Positions 33,867 through 47,774 of a stretch of 64,000 bases of DNA are shown here, one piece after another (within the stretch, counting starts at the first letter, position 1; every line of letters begins with the position of its first letter). Origin of the DNA: Anaeramoeba flamelloides (taxonomy: Eukaryota > Metamonada > Anaeramoebidae). The position numbers were made by a program, and so were the translations under genes. A model generated the notes under the pieces. It had not been told where the DNA came from. It ran no database searches and worked only from the letters and a program-made list of their open reading frames with translations. The DNA lies in assembly GCA_027625915.1 (NCBI GenBank), contig JANTQA010000057.1:5022001-5086000 (forward strand), written 5' to 3'.

Positions 33867-35298
33867 TAGGATTTTTTAAAAAAACAATCGTTTACTTTAA
33901 TATAACTTTATAGATCATCACAAATCAATAAAAACAAAAATATAAAGTCAAAATCAAATAAATTTGAAGAAAATTTAAACTACGACTTTTTTGACTTTTT
34001 CACCCCTATTTTAACTCAAATATTAAAAAATGATATTTTTTTATAAAAAATATTGATAATCTCGTAATATTCCAAAAAACAATTAATTGTAAATTTATTT
34101 ATTCACTCGACCAAATATAGAAAAATATATGACATATATTTCAAAGTATGATAAAATAAATTTTTTTAAACAATTTTTTCTTTCTTGAGAATTAAATTGT
34201 ATAAGTTTCATTAATTATTTTGAATTTTTGAACAAGTTGGACTGATCAAAATCAATGAACGAAATCATCATATTATTTTAAATTTATGATTTTGATGATG
34301 ATATTGGGGTTTGTTAACCAAGGTACAATAAATCAAAGGATTTTTTTTTCTGACTTGATCTTAAACATCTTCTTATTATCCATTCATAAAATGAAATATT
34401 TATTGTTATTTCAAAAATTAATTAACTGAAATTTTAAACAAGTTATCTTTGTTTAAATTATTTACATGTATTTAAAATTTTAAATTGATGAACTATTTAT
34501 GGTCGAGTTTTATTTTTTTAAATTTGACTTTGATCCTTTTTTTTTTGAATCACTAATTAATAAAAGATAAAAACCAAAAAAAAATAAATATCTCAGCAAG
34601 ATAATCTATATTCTTATGTGAATTAAATTTGAATGGATTACAAATTATAAAAATTAATTGTAAATAATAATTCTATGATTTGATCTATGGGTCTTCCTCA
34701 AATGTGAATATAATTTCCTTATTCTTAATACCTTTTCTAAGAATAAATTGACTTTTAAAAGAAAATCCTTACTTCACACAGCGTGGGGGTGTAATCTAAA
34801 TTAGTAATTAAAAACCGGTATTTTGGGTGATTCTCATTTGATTTGATTCTTAAGAAATTACTCTGCCTAAGAAACTTTTTGAAATTTCATCGTTTTAATT
34901 GTTTTTTGAAATCTATTGTATCATCAGGCTAAGATATTCTATTACTAAACCTAATTGAACTCATTTAAAAGAACCTTACTGAATTGAAGTTTTCTATTGT
35001 GCTTTGCATGGTATAACATCAGTAGTTTGTTCTTATAATCGATTTTTAATAAAACAAGTCTGAAAAATAGATACATCAAGATTTTCCCTTCTCGATAAAA
35101 GTGAAAAAAATAAAAAATAATTGTGATTAAAATATTTATAAATCGAGTCAAGATATTCAATAAAAATGAGGTTATTTTAAAACGTATCAGAACCAGTGAA
35201 CGAAATTACACTCTAAAATATCAATAAACAATATATTTTAACATTAATTATTAATCATTTTTTGAAAAGCTTGCAAATCAAAAAATTTAATTTTCCAG
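33867..35298. other. Gene-free DNA upstream of the WIPI-like gene
   Basis: No confident gene; a 69-codon minus ORF at 34951-35160 lacks support. A pyrimidine-rich TTTTCCAG ends exactly before the WIPI-like ATG (35299), implying a 5'UTR intron or an undetected upstream exon within this stretch. Confidence 0.45.
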
Positions 35299-38200
35299 AT
35301 GAATCAAGATCCAATGCTATGTGTGATGTTAACTCCACAATCAAAATATTTTGGATCTGGCCACACAACCGGTTTTCAAATCTTTAGTTCCAGTTCCAAA
35401 CCTGAACAACTACTTACGAGATTCCTCAAAGGAACAGGAGTTAGACTTTTATCTTCTCTTGACACAAGCTCAATTTTCGCCATTGTCGGCGATGGCCAGT
35501 CGCCTGACTTTAAGCCCAACAAGGTTATTCTCTGGGATGATCTTCATTTACAAACAGTCTTGGAATTAGAATTCCCAAGCAATATTTACAACCTTCGTCT
35601 CTTTGGTTCTCATCTTTTTATCGTAACAAAAAAGAAAATCTACATGATAAATTTTAATGAGGCAACGATCGATAGGGTGTTTGATCACGAATCGCCACGA
35701 ATGTCCAAGAACAAAGGCTTTTTTGATATTTGCGAGATTAGTGTCTCTCATATCTTATTTGCATACCCAAACCATAAATCAAAGACGATTCATATAACAA
35801 ATTTAGCTAATAAAGAGTTTGATTGGGAATTAGGGTAAATATTAATTTTTGTTCAAATATTTCTTTGTTTTGTTTTGTTTTGTTTTGTTTTGTGTTTTTT
35901 TTCAACTTCTTCTTTTGTTTTTATTTTTGTTTCTTGAAATTGTGGTCTTTGTTTTAACATTGTTTGAACGCTAATTATTCGATCAACGAAGGAATTAAGT
36001 AAAAAAAAAAAAAAAAAGATTTATAGAATTGCAAGTGTTTCTTTTGACACAACCGATTTAAAAAGATGAAAAAAATTATCGACAAGTTGGTAAAAATTTG
36101 AGAAAAGGGTTCTTTTAAGGAAAAACAAACCATCTTTTTTGTTCCTATTTTCGTTCGATTTCGATCCTTTCGAATTATTCTATTTGGGAAATACTATTTT
36201 TTCTTCTCGTGATTGTATTGAAATTTCAAAGGTGATAATATTTTCATTTCGTAACTTTCTTTGTCGTTAAGGCCTAGCTTTAGACCTTTTGAGTTTCAAC
36301 TCAAAGCCAAAGATAATGGATCATTTTTTTAGACCAACATTTAGAATTTAAGCTCTACTGTTATGGAAACGGGAAAAAAGATTATTTGTTTGCATATCAA
36401 ATCTAAACAAATGTATATTTTCTGAAAGTCGTCAATTAACCACAAGATTCTGGAGAATTTTTTAAAGAAGCAACCAAAATGTTGCTAAAAAAATTTTTTT
36501 AATACCAAATTTAAAATCAAAAAAAAACATTAATTCAAAAAGATATAAAAAAAAAAGAATTAAAAAAGATATAAAGAAAAAAAAAATTAAAAATCGAAAA
36601 AAGAGTTTTTTTTATTCATTTTAATTTATTGTAAAAATAAAATTTAAAAAGATTACAAACCATCTAAATTCTATTTTTGTGCTTGTAATTTGCAGGTGAA
36701 AATAGTTTGACACAGCTTTTTTTATTTTTTATTATTATTATTGTTTTTTTGAATCTACCTTCTCTTCAGAATGAAATTTACCGTTGTGGAAAAAAAGTTA
36801 AACACGGTTTTTAATTGGGAACCTTACTGAAAATAAAAAGTAAAATCAATAAAAAGAAGAAACCAATTAACTTTTAATAATAACCCATTATATTATTTTC
36901 AATCAACCCAACAAATACAATTTAGATCTACTTGATTTATCGAAATTGTTGATGTGGTTTTGGAGATCTCAAAAATAGTCAATTTTTTGAACAAATTTTT
37001 AATAATTGATCAATCAAAGAAAAACCCCATACCTAAAGATAGTATTAGAAAAACTGTTATTGTGGCGAATACTTCATTTTGTCTTTATTTATTTATTTAT
37101 TCTTTTTTTCATTGATCTTACTTTTCATTTTCAGGTTCTGTTAAGGTTCCCAATTAAAAACCGTGTTTCACTTTTTTTCCAGTTTCACTTTTTTTCCACA
37201 ACGATTAGATATTTTTTGTAGAAAATTTTTTGGACTAATAGTTGGATATTTTTGTTTTTTATTATTGGGTTTTATGCTTTTAAATGTGTTTGAAATCTAG
37301 ATTGTTTCCTCTCAAATTTGTAAGACTAACAATTTGTATGTATCTGTTGCTTTATAAAGTTTTGTGCCTTGTCTTTGGTTTAGATTATTGATTGTTTTCA
37401 ATAAAACTTCTAAGGCCAATCATTACCAAGTATTTGTTTTGATTTATTTTTTATTTATTGAAATTATACCCCTTCTTGAGTTTGAATATTTGGATCTTTT
37501 CTTTGTGAATTTTTTTTCTCTTATCTAACTGTTTAAAAAAATTATTTTATTCGTCCTTTTCCTTAACGTTTTTTTCCTTCTTTTTTGTGAACACATACAA
37601 TTGATTAGTGGTATTTTTTTTGTTTTTAAAAAAAAAAAAAAAAATAGAAATAATAAAAATGATTTGTTTTCTAAAAGGGTATTTTGACAAATTAATTTGA
37701 AAAATCTAAAGACACTCATCCCGAATTTAAAAAACAATGGTTGTATTTTTTTTACCAATTTAACAAATTTTCCAAGATTTCTTGATCTCAAAGACAATTT
37801 TTTAAAATGAAAAACAACTTTTTTATTATTTTAGGAGTGTTGGTTAGTAAGTTCTTATTTCTGAATCACAAAAGAAAAAGAATATGATTCTAATTTTTTT
37901 CTTGTTTACTCGATTCCAGAAACCAACTTTTTGAAAATTTTTACAAAATTTAAAGAAAAAAAAACCAAAAATAAAAATATCAACAGAAAACCATTAATTC
38001 CTTATTTTTGATTAAAATCCAATCAAATCCTGACACTTTCATTTCCAAATTCTAATATACGAAACAGATTTTGAAAAAATTCATTTTCTAGCGACCTATA
38101 AAAGACAAAAAAAGTTCAGATCAAACAACTGAGAACGAAAATAATAAAAAGTTAATTACATATACAACATAATCTTTTTTATTTAGCGTTGCTAAAAACA

Positions 38201-41113
38201 TTTTATCATTTTCATGGATTACTGGCAGACGTGTCTAATGAATTCGTATTATGCAATACAAATACCATACATTGATGTTGGTTTAAGTGATTGTATATTT
38301 CGAATTCATTCGGTGTCACCATTCTTAACAACTTGAAAGCTTTAATTTTTAATCAAAAGGAAAATTTATTTTTTCCATTTTAAGTTTTTAAAAAACTTTT
38401 TATTTATTTACCCTTTAGAAAAAATAGGATTTTTTTTTTTTTTTATTATTATTGAAAAGAGGTGATTCAGCAAAATTACCTCCTGTTTTCCGTTAGGTTT
38501 TTTTTAATTTTTATTTTGATTAGAAAATCAATAGATTTTCGAAACAAAAACAAAAAGAAAAAAAAACCCTCAGCACTCGACGACACTTCCTAAAACTCTA
38601 AAATTATTTAAAGTTTTTTATTCATAGCTATAATGTAGGCAAGATTATAACTCATAGAATATCTTTTCTTTAAAAAATGAAAAGAAAAAAAAATTATTTC
38701 TAAACAAAGACAAGAAAAAAAGGGAAAAAAAAAAAAGAAATGAAAGAGAGTATCAGGCTTTATTGGTAAGGGTTAAGTGCTCAAGAGCTCTTAATCTGTT
38801 ACAGAGAGAGTTTTGAAGTGACTAAATTTGTGACCCCTAATTCAAAGAGTACTCAAAAGAACCTTTTAATTACAGTCATTAGAAGTATTTTAAACTCAAT
38901 TTAGTTTTCTAAAATAAAAGATAGTAAAAAAAAAAATAGAAAAAAAAGTAAAAACTTCATTGAAAAGTTTTTTTTTGTACCCCAAGTGTTGAATGGGTGG
39001 TGGTTGTTTCCTTTTATGCCAAATTTTTTTGGATCAATAACCATAATTTGTTTTAATAAAGAGTTCTAAATATTTGAACAACTACAGATCAAATGAAATA
39101 GGCTACTTTATTAAGTTTTGATTTAGAACTTGATAGATGGGTTGAATCTATAAAGTTCTTGGTTTTTAAGAATATGATTTGGTTTTCGAAATTTTCTTTT
39201 CAGTTACTTTGCTTTTTTTTTTTTTATTTCTTTTATTTTTTTTTTTTATTACAAGTTTAACAAATCTTGTTTTCGCAAAATACCAGTACAAGATACGGAC
39301 TCGACAGCAAAAATCAAGTTCAAGTAACGGCTTGACATATTGTACGTAAAGTTCAATTCGATTCACTTTGGTTGGTTTCAGATCGAATTCGTTGGATTCA
39401 GTTCTCTACAGTTGCATAATTCCAGTTCGATTTGTTTTAGATCTGATCATGAAAAAATTTATTTAAGATCTAGTCATTACCAAATATACCAATTCTTATA
39501 ATGATTTTTTATTCCTTTTGCCCCCCCCCAAACACCTCAAAAAAAGAAAAAGGAGGAGGAACCTAAAGAACCCAAAGAACCTAAACAACTTAAGAAGGGA
39601 AATTTGGAAAAGGTAAAAAGTATAAAAAATCAAAATATCGCTTTTTCATACTTGACAAAATTCATTTTTTTAACCAAAAATACTTTTTTAATGTTAAAAA
39701 TAAAATTATAGCTAATTTTTTTTTTGTGTGTGGGGGGGTTAAGAAGATATGATTTAAATGAAATAGTAAAAATTTTAATTTTTTGAAAACAATTAGCAAA
39801 AAAAGAATTCAAATCCAATAATTAAAGTAATGCCTTGACGATATTAGATATGCTTATTTGAAGACTAACTTGGTTATTTTTTGAGAAAATCATTATTTTC
39901 ATTTTCTAGCTGAGCTTTGTTATTCTCTGTAATTTTTTTTTTCATGATAAAAAAAAATAATAATAACTTTATAGGTATTTTATATACAACCATTCCAGGT
40001 CTTCCATAAAAATTTATATAAAATAAATTTGGAATTTCAAATGTATTAAAATTAGAATAAGAAAGATGATATTTATATAAAAAATTCAATCAAAGATTTT
40101 GTCTGAAAAAGATTTTTTTATAAAATGAGAAAAAAATTTCATGATCTCATTAGAGTTTTAAAAATTGGAAAACTGTAATGTGTAAACACATTAAAATTCA
40201 CTCAACATAAAAAGAAAATTCTTTTTTGATGTTTTGAAAAAATATTTTGAATTTCAGAAATATAAAAGCTATTGAACTGCAAATTAGTCTATTCTATTAA
40301 AATTTGATGGGTACATTCAAATATAATTTAAAAAAAAAATTTTTTTTTGAGTTTTATTTTTTTGTACACTTTTGTAATTAATTTGTCACTCTTATTTATT
40401 TATTTATTTATTTTTATTTATTTTTATTTATTTTTATTTATTTTATTTATTTTTTATTTATATAATATATTGTTAAACAAAGTTATAATGCTCGATCTAT
40501 TCAAATATTAAAATTTAATGCAGATGCTACATGGATTGCGTGCGTAACGGACAAAAAAATTGTTTCGATATATGATCTTATTCGAAAGGGAAGAGTGCAG
40601 CATTTTAAACATGTCAATTCTGTTGTTTGTTTGGATATTAGTGGTGATAATAGTATGTTAGGAACGGTTTCAAAAAGTGGGAATGTCAAATTTTTTTCCA
40701 TAATTTTTGATCCAAATTCAAAGCAATTAAAAGAACAAGTTAAACAAATCAAGGCATTTGCATCATATAGAATTGCAAAAAGTAAATATGTTTGTTCATT
40801 TAATAGTGATAATCAATTTACCATTGTTTCATTAAATGGTATCCTTACAAAAATTACTCTTTCAGCTTCTTTAAAAGATATTGAATCTGTTGAAAGTTAT
40901 AACTTTCTTCAGATAAATCAAAAAAAAATTACAAATAATGGAAATTTAAAAAAAAATGAAAAAGAAAAGCATTCTTCTGAAAAAATGGAATCTAAAAGTA
41001 ATAATTCTAATGGGGGTGATGAAATTCAAAAAGAGGAAAAGATTGAACTGGTAATTAACAATCAGAAAAATAAAACAAAAACTGAGAAGGAAAATGACGG
41101 GGAGGAAAAATAA
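35299..41113 (+). CDS. WIPI/Atg18-type (PROPPIN) WD-repeat protein, two exons
   Basis: Exons 35299-35834 and 40483-41113, joined GG|GTAAAT...CAAAG|T in phase, give 388 residues. PROPPINs are seven-bladed propellers that bind phosphoinositides and act in autophagy. Exon 1 reads as blades 1-4: SKYFGSGHTTGFQIFSSSSK, FAIVGDG.SPDFKPNKVILWDD (WIPI: [22 protein letters not shown]), then FDICEISVSHILFAYPNHKS (WIPI: LCDLC...LLVFPGHKS). Exon 2 continues with IQILKFNADATWIACVTDKK, VSIYDL, VCLDISGDNSMLGTVSKSGN and KAFASYRIA (WIPI2-type AFATVRLP). In my alignment the diagnostic L/FRRG lipid-binding motif is replaced by FKHV, so phosphoinositide binding may be reduced or absent. The tail (about residues 320-388) is Lys/Glu/Asn-rich. 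TTTTCCAG directly abuts the ATG, so a 5'UTR intron or a further upstream exon is possible. Confidence 0.82.
36782..37203. mobile_element. Family H TIR element, copy 1
   Basis: Left CGTTGTGGAAAAAAAGTTAA then ACACGGTTTTTAATTGGGAA. The right end is inverted (TTCCCAATTAAAAACCGTGT...TTTTTTTCCACAACG), with a short internal duplication of the TTTCACTTTTTTTCC segment. 422 bp; copies at 48602-49546 and 62105-62583. Confidence 0.75.
38237..38310. repeat. Short inverted repeat in the WIPI-like intron
   Basis: Arms AATGAATTCGTATTATGCAA and the inverse of TTGTATATTTCGAATTCATT, separated by about 26 bases. It could form a hairpin in the pre-mRNA. No relation to the listed families. Confidence 0.5.
39160..39470 (-). 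repeat. Family N dispersed repeat, copy 2
   Basis: Reverse complement relative to 3150-3470. The minus frame 39166-39366 reads MNRIELYVQYVKPLLELDFC and then a Lys-rich tail, weakly similar to the ORF of copy 1. Upstream it has reiterated GAACTGAATCC and GAATTCGAT strings. Confidence 0.45.
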
Positions 41114-41223
41114 CATTTTCTTTTATTCTAAAATAATTTATAAAATTCAAATTATTATTATTAATTTTAAGATGTAAAAATAATATAACACTAATTCTTA
41201 AATTTTATTCAAATAATACGTAT

Positions 41224-41258
<35 letters not shown>

Positions 41259-41437
41259 AATAAAATATTTAACGATTATTAGAGTTTTATATATATATAT
41301 ATATATATAATGGGGTGTTAATTTTTTAAAAAATATTAAAAATATTCAATTAGATATATCCAATATTTATAGATTAATAATAACCACAAGATATCACGAT
41401 CATGAAAAAATTTTTTTGAAAAAAAAATTAAACATTT

Positions 41438-42150
41438 GCTAATTTTTCATTTTTTAATAACTTTTACTTATAATAAACACACATTATTGGTTAATAAAAG
41501 ATATTGGATCAAAAATTATTTTTCAAGGTATTTTACAATTAAAGTTGGAAAATCCAATTTTCCAGGTTCTATTTTTTTTCAATTTAATAGTAAAAAAATT
41601 AATTATTTTTTTTTATTTTAGAGGTTATAATCATATATTTCAAAAGTATTTTAAATTTAAAAAATATCTTTTAAATGGATAACCAATTATTTTGACTATT
41701 AAAGAATTATTTATTGATATAAATTGAAAAATATATTTTTTTTGAATTCTGGAAAACCTAGGAAACTTTCGTTAGGTTTTTTTTAATTTTTGAAATAAAA
41801 AGAAAATTTCTAGAAATTTTCGGTTTTGTCTTTTTTGAATTTTCTATTTATTTGGAAAATCGATAGATTTTCGAAATAAAACATAAAACCTCAAGAAAAC
41901 CTAGGCACTCTACTGACACTTTCATTAGGTTTTGTTTTAATTTTTGCAATAAACAGAAAATTTAATAAATTTTCAGTTTATTACAAAAATTAAAAAAAAA
42001 AAAACCTAGGACACTCTCAATAATTGTTATCAGGAATTTTTTTTCACTATTTCTGTTTTATTAGATGAGTATAACATTTTCAAGAGTATTCGTTATTATC
42101 TATCAAAAAAAATATCCCCAAGGGTGAATTAAACTAAAATTCATCTCTTC
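41438..42150 (+). repeat. Family J long dispersed repeat, copy 1
   Basis: Colinear with 62630-63975. Landmarks are TTTAATAACTTtTACTTATA, AAGTTGGAAAATCCAATTTT then CCAG, ATATTTCAAAAGTATTTTAA, TTTTGACTATTAAaGAATTA, then GGTTTTTTTTAATTTTTGAA modules and a right side with TTAGATGAGTATAACATTTT. This copy is about 0.7 kb; the other is longer because the central palindromic modules are multiplied. Confidence 0.65.
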
Positions 42151-45100
42151 ATTTTTTTAAAAATTTCTTCTCCTGAAAAATAATTTTTTTTTCTAGACTA
42201 GAGACTTGGAAAAAAAGGTGGCTATACTAACAATATTAAATATTATAGTCCCTTTAAATTTGAAGTTATCGTATTTTGATTATATTGTGAATAAACTTTA
42301 TTATTTAAGATAAAAGGTTAATGAATGGTTTATTTTTGTCTAAAATTTTTTTTTCAATAATATTTTTTCATTGTTGTGATGAGAAACTTTTTTTTGTACA
42401 AATTGTTAAACTTAAATATTTTATACTAAATAGTGATTGATATTAAAAAAAATCGAGTAGAACCAAAAAAAATATGAAAATAACCTTAATGTAAATATAT
42501 TTGAGCTAGCTTAATATACATACTTCAGATAATAAATTGAAAATAGTTCAATTTTACTGTTTAAATAACTGTTATTGCAATAATAATTCAAGTACTGAAT
42601 ATCATTAACAAATATTTTCAATAGATTCCATATTTGTAGGTAGTATATAAAGCCAAAGATAATTTAATCTTAGTTAATTTTAAAATAGATTTTCATTAAT
42701 ATTATACTATGAGAAAAAACCCCAATTAAAATTATATGTCTTTAAACATGATTAAACTTGATTAAACACAGATAAACTGTATTTGTTTTTGATAAATATT
42801 TTTTTTTTCTTCTCAAATTTTAGAAATGTATAATTATATATTTTTAAGGCTTGTTAAGTTTTTGTCTTTCTGAATTTGGGTTTATGAATTAATGAAATTT
42901 CTTGATTTTTCTTTGTAAAGTTAATTAAATTACCTTTTACTATAATTCCCCATTGCTTTTTTTAACAATAATAGTCTTGAAATTTGAGAAGAGATCAAAT
43001 TAAGAATCCTAATATTTCTTATTTGTTGTTTTTTCTTGTCAAAAGAAATCATTAAAACAAAAGAAAGAAAAAACAGATAATAATAATAATACAATTATCT
43101 TTGAAGTTCTCGGTCCTCCAACTAAAAAATGATTCAGAATATTTCCCATTTCTTGTTAAAAAAGAAAACATCCTTTTCATTTTTTTATAATTTTTGATTT
43201 TTATTTCTAATGTTTAAATTCGGTAGTTTTGGTGTTTTTCTAATTATAAATGATTTATTCAATGACATCAAAAATATTTAAACTTTTAAATTGTGATATA
43301 AATTCAAATATTTTAGGTTTGAAATATGAATTGATTTTCTAATAAGAGTTTAAAACTTGATAAAATAGTCATATTTCCTTCTCTAAATATTAAAATTTTA
43401 CAAATAAATATTTGTTGTTAAATAGAAAAATAATATCAATTATTTGTGTAAGGGATATTTAATATTTTTTTTTTAATTAATATATAAAGGTCTTTGAACT
43501 CTAAAACAAAAAAAAAATAAGTATTAAAATTATGAAATTTAAAGGATCGGTTGTTAACCACAATTGGGAGGGTATTAAAATAAGTTATCTATGGAATTTT
43601 TACTTTCTTATTTTCTATTTTGGAAAAGTCATAATATTCTGATTGACTTAGAAACCCAGAAAAGACTTTGTTTTTCAGTAAGATTAAGATTTTATTTTCA
43701 TTTTTTAATAAAATAAAATTAAAAAAATTGACTATATTTCCTATAATATTGGAATTTTTTAAGTTTTTCATGACTTTTTTTTTCATTATTAGACAATAAA
43801 GTGTATTTATTATTAGAAACATTAATTTTGATCTCTTTCAATCTTTTTTTGGGGTAATTCATTTTCGGTTAACAAAAATATTGAAATATTGAAAATTATT
43901 AATATTAGTATTATTTTCGAAAGAAGAGCCCATATCATAAAAATTATCCAACAATTTATTTTTTTTACCAATAAATTTTGTTTTTATTTTGATCTAAATT
44001 TTAATTATTTTTATATAAAATTTTCTTGAAGATATCTGGAATTTCAAATATTTTTTCGGAAAAATTCATAATCAATTTATTTATTCCAAATATAATTCGA
44101 ATTGATTTATATATTCTTTTGACCAAAAAATCTTGTTAAAAAATTACCAATTCAAATTTTTTTTGTTAATTCGTAATATTTTTTGAAAACTGGAAATAAA
44201 CTTTTTTAAAAGTTTAAAGAATTTATAAAAGTCTTTGAGTGGTTATTTCTGACTTTTATTAAGAGACAAGTCACCATGTGTTAAAATTTTAACTTTTTTT
44301 CAATTTTCCAAGAAGATTATTAAACATCATTATTTACTTTGGTATATGTATCATTGCTTATCAATATTCAAAGAACTTGTTGAAAAACATTTTTATGGAT
44401 AAAATTCTTTTTAAGCATCTAATTAATTATCATAATAGAATTATTAAGTTGATATGTTTGAATCGACTTTATGAATGTGAAATAGTTTAACTTTGATTCT
44501 TATCTCAATTTTCTATTGTTGCATGTTATTTTTGGTTTGAAAAAAATCTTATTACTTGTTTTTTAAGAATGTCTTTGTTATGTTAAAAATCAAACAAAAT
44601 AACAACTAAATAAAAATGAAAATTTTCAGATCTGATTGTAAATTTAAAAAAAAAGGGGAAGGTGTTAATTTTTAGTATAATGCTCTAATTATAATTGAGC
44701 TTACTCTAGAATTTAAAGGGAACAATATGGGTTAGACTAAAAAAAGAGAGACATATATCCAAAACAATCTTAAAATTCTATCATTTTATGTTCAGACTTT
44801 TTTGTGAAATATTTTGAATTTAAACTGTAGTGTTTTTCAAAAATAAGTTGTTCAAGAGATATTTTATTGTAAGTGAATTATAAAATATTGGAGGTATTGG
44901 TATATATTATCCTGGTGTATTTGTATTGTTAATAAAGTTAACATGATATTAAGTTGAGATTAAAAGTATTATTCCTTAATTTATTAGTTTTGTCTATGTA
45001 AATGTTCAACCAACCCACCAATTAGGTCTAAAATAAAAAAAAATTTTTTTTTGATCTGTTCACTGGTTTACTTCCTTTTTTTTTTATTGATTGTTTAAAA

Positions 45101-47774
45101 TTAATTGTTTTTTTTGAAGATCTTGGTATTTATAAAATATATTCTTTATCTGATTCAAAAATATCTTTTAATTACGAGAAAAGTTACTAAAATATTAAAT
45201 TGTAATTAATTTTTAAAACGAGTATGAATAACAATTACATTATTTTTGATTTACTATCTAATAGAATTTCATAATTCAAAATAATAATACATTAGATTAA
45301 AATTGATTCAATTAAAATAAAAATAATAAATTAATCTTTTACCTGTGGAGGAGAAAAATTGTTATGAATTCAAGTATTTTTTAAAAATGTATAAAATAAG
45401 GATTTTTAAAGATTGGAAAAGTAATATAAAAAAGTTATAAAAAAATTTATAATTGATGCATATTTTGTAAATTTTCTAGTTAAATATAAGTAATTATTTG
45501 AAAAAAAAAAAGTTATTAATAAATAGAAAAAATGGTTTAAAAGTTAATAAAAAGGTAATTGTATTGGTATTTATGAAAATTCAAAAGAATTATCACAAAA
45601 ATATCTGAGATTTTCTTGTAAGATAAAAACAAAAACTTTTTTATTATTTTATTAATATAAATCAGTTACTAAAAAATTTCAAAAAAGTTAAAAAATAATT
45701 AAATGAATTAACTAATAATTTGTTTAATACTATTAAAATTAAATTATCAGATAACGTGAATTACTTTTTAAAAGATATGAAAGTATGGAATAAAAATGTA
45801 TATAAGAAATATAAATGAAACCTAAAATTCTCTTATCTGAAGCAAAATTTTGAAAAAAAAATAGTTAATATTTAATTTTTTCTTTTAAGATCTCTTAAAT
45901 AAATAGATTTGGATATATATCTGTTGATACAATTATGTACAAATAATTACTAAATATTATATAATTAGAAGCTGAAAATACAAAGATGGGGGTTGAGTCT
46001 TATATCTCGAAAAAAGAATCTAATGAAAAATTCAATACATTTCTCAAAATTGAATTTTTTTTTTTTTTTTAATATTATTTTCTCTGAAATTTTAAATGAA
46101 AATATTAGTAAAAGGATAAAGAATTAATTATTATTTTTTTAGAAAATGTTTTTGAGAATCTAAAACTTAAGAGCACTAATATATTTTTTAATAAACTATC
46201 ACTTATTTCAATTCAAGTAATTATGATAGTATTGATACCCCCTGAATTTTAAAACCCTTAAATATAAGAACACAATATAAATAACTTTCTTAAGGCACTA
46301 GATGCTTCCTTGGGATTTACTCTATACTCTAGGTACAACTTGAAACAGGTATAGATAATGTGAAATTTCACTTCATTTATTTGCTATCTTTCAAATATAA
46401 ATTTTTTTTGAGTTTCCCCATTAGCAAAATTTTCAAATAAATCATAAAATTCTCTTATTTTTATAAACAATCCTAATTTTAAATATTTAAATAACAAAAA
46501 AAAAATTAATTTGATCATCTTTGACGAAAAATTCCATGAATAAAAATCAGTTTAAAAAAGTACCCAAATTGCCAAAAAATCCAAATTTTAAAAAAAAAAT
46601 ATCTGGCTTCTTAATTTTTAAATCCAAAAGGTTAAATTTCTTTAATTTGAAATAAATTCTTGTTTTTCTCATGTAAAAAATTACTTTAATTTGATTTTAT
46701 CTGGTTTTTAGTTATTTTATAACTGTCTAAATTCAAGAAAGTTAAAGTTTTGAAACATTCTTTTGACTTAAAAATAAATCATTTGAGAAATGAAAAATAT
46801 GTTCAAAAAAATGAAAAAAAAAAAACTTTGAAATCTCAAAAAGTGCCAAAGATTGACACTTCGAAACGTACTCAGTTGTTTAAAAAATTATAATAAATAA
46901 CCATTTAAATTGGAAATTGAGTGTATATATTTGAACTTTTTTCTAAAAAATCTCCTCATCTTTGCTTGTTAATTTTTAGAAATCGATCGTACATCAAATA
47001 TTGGTTACTTTTTGGTCTTTTTTAGTTTATTAGGCACCATAAAAATTACTAAAAAAATTTCTATTTTCTTTTTCAGATAATTATTTTCAAGTTTAATAAC
47101 TTAACCCTTAAAAAAATATTTGATGAAACAGAAGGTGTAAAGTTAAATTAGGAGTCGCCTTTTAATTTGTCATCTGAACAGAAAATTTAAAATTTTGAGA
47201 TTTTTTAATAATTGTATAGGAATCGCCAATAGCAAGTCGAAGTGCTGTATTTTTTTGAATTTTTAAATTGAAATTGGTTGGATACACACTTTGAGTTTTT
47301 TTATTTTATAGCCCAATACTGTAATTGGGTATTGATTTCCAATTTGTGCTTAAGTAGAGAATTGACAAAAAGGTTCAAAATGTGAATCTCACTCATATTT
47401 CAAATTTATAGTGTGGTTTATTCCTACTTTCTTTGTAGTAAAATGATGGTTTCTGTTTTTTTCTGATCTGGAAACTTTATTATAAGTCAATTCAAATAAA
47501 TGATTTGAACTTTATCATTCAATCTAACCTTTGGAATTTTATTCTTTAGTTTTAGCTGGCGGTTTTATTAGTAAAAATGCAAGAAAGCTTTTGTCCAATT
47601 AATTGATTTGAGAAATATCCGATGTAAATCATTATTTTAAAAGTGGGAGTTCTCCTGATTAAAATTGGTTATTAAACTACAAAGTTAATATAATTCTTTA
47701 CATTTTATGGCTGTGATTTAAAACTTTTAGATATTAATTATTTTTTGGTTTTTTGTTTTGTTTTCCTTAGTTTA
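42151..47774. other. Gene-free AT-rich DNA with one dispersed repeat (family P, about 43610-44225)
   Basis: No convincing exon. The stretch 43610-44225 is weakly colinear with 49935-50500 (TTCTGATTGACTTAGAAACC then CAGAAAAGA; later AAAATTTTCTTGAAGATAT and TTATTCCAAATATAATTCGA). The 77-codon minus ORF at 43589-43822 lies in this repeat and is not supported. The remainder is unassigned. Confidence 0.45.

Larger units (their letters stand above)
35835..40482 (+). other. Giant intron (4648 bases) of the WIPI-like gene
   Basis: Bounded by GTAAAT and CAAAG. It holds a (TGTTT)n tract (35866-35895), TIR element H1, an inverted repeat at 38237-38310, a family J-like module (about 38480-38600), repeat N2 on the minus strand, and (ATTT)n near the 3' end (40397-40460). 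ORFs inside (37525-37797, 39630-39818, 39874-40089, all minus) look like chance frames. Confidence 0.75.

Noticed and set aside
40501-40752. 83-codon minus ORF
   Set aside because: Antisense to exon 2 of the WIPI-like gene.
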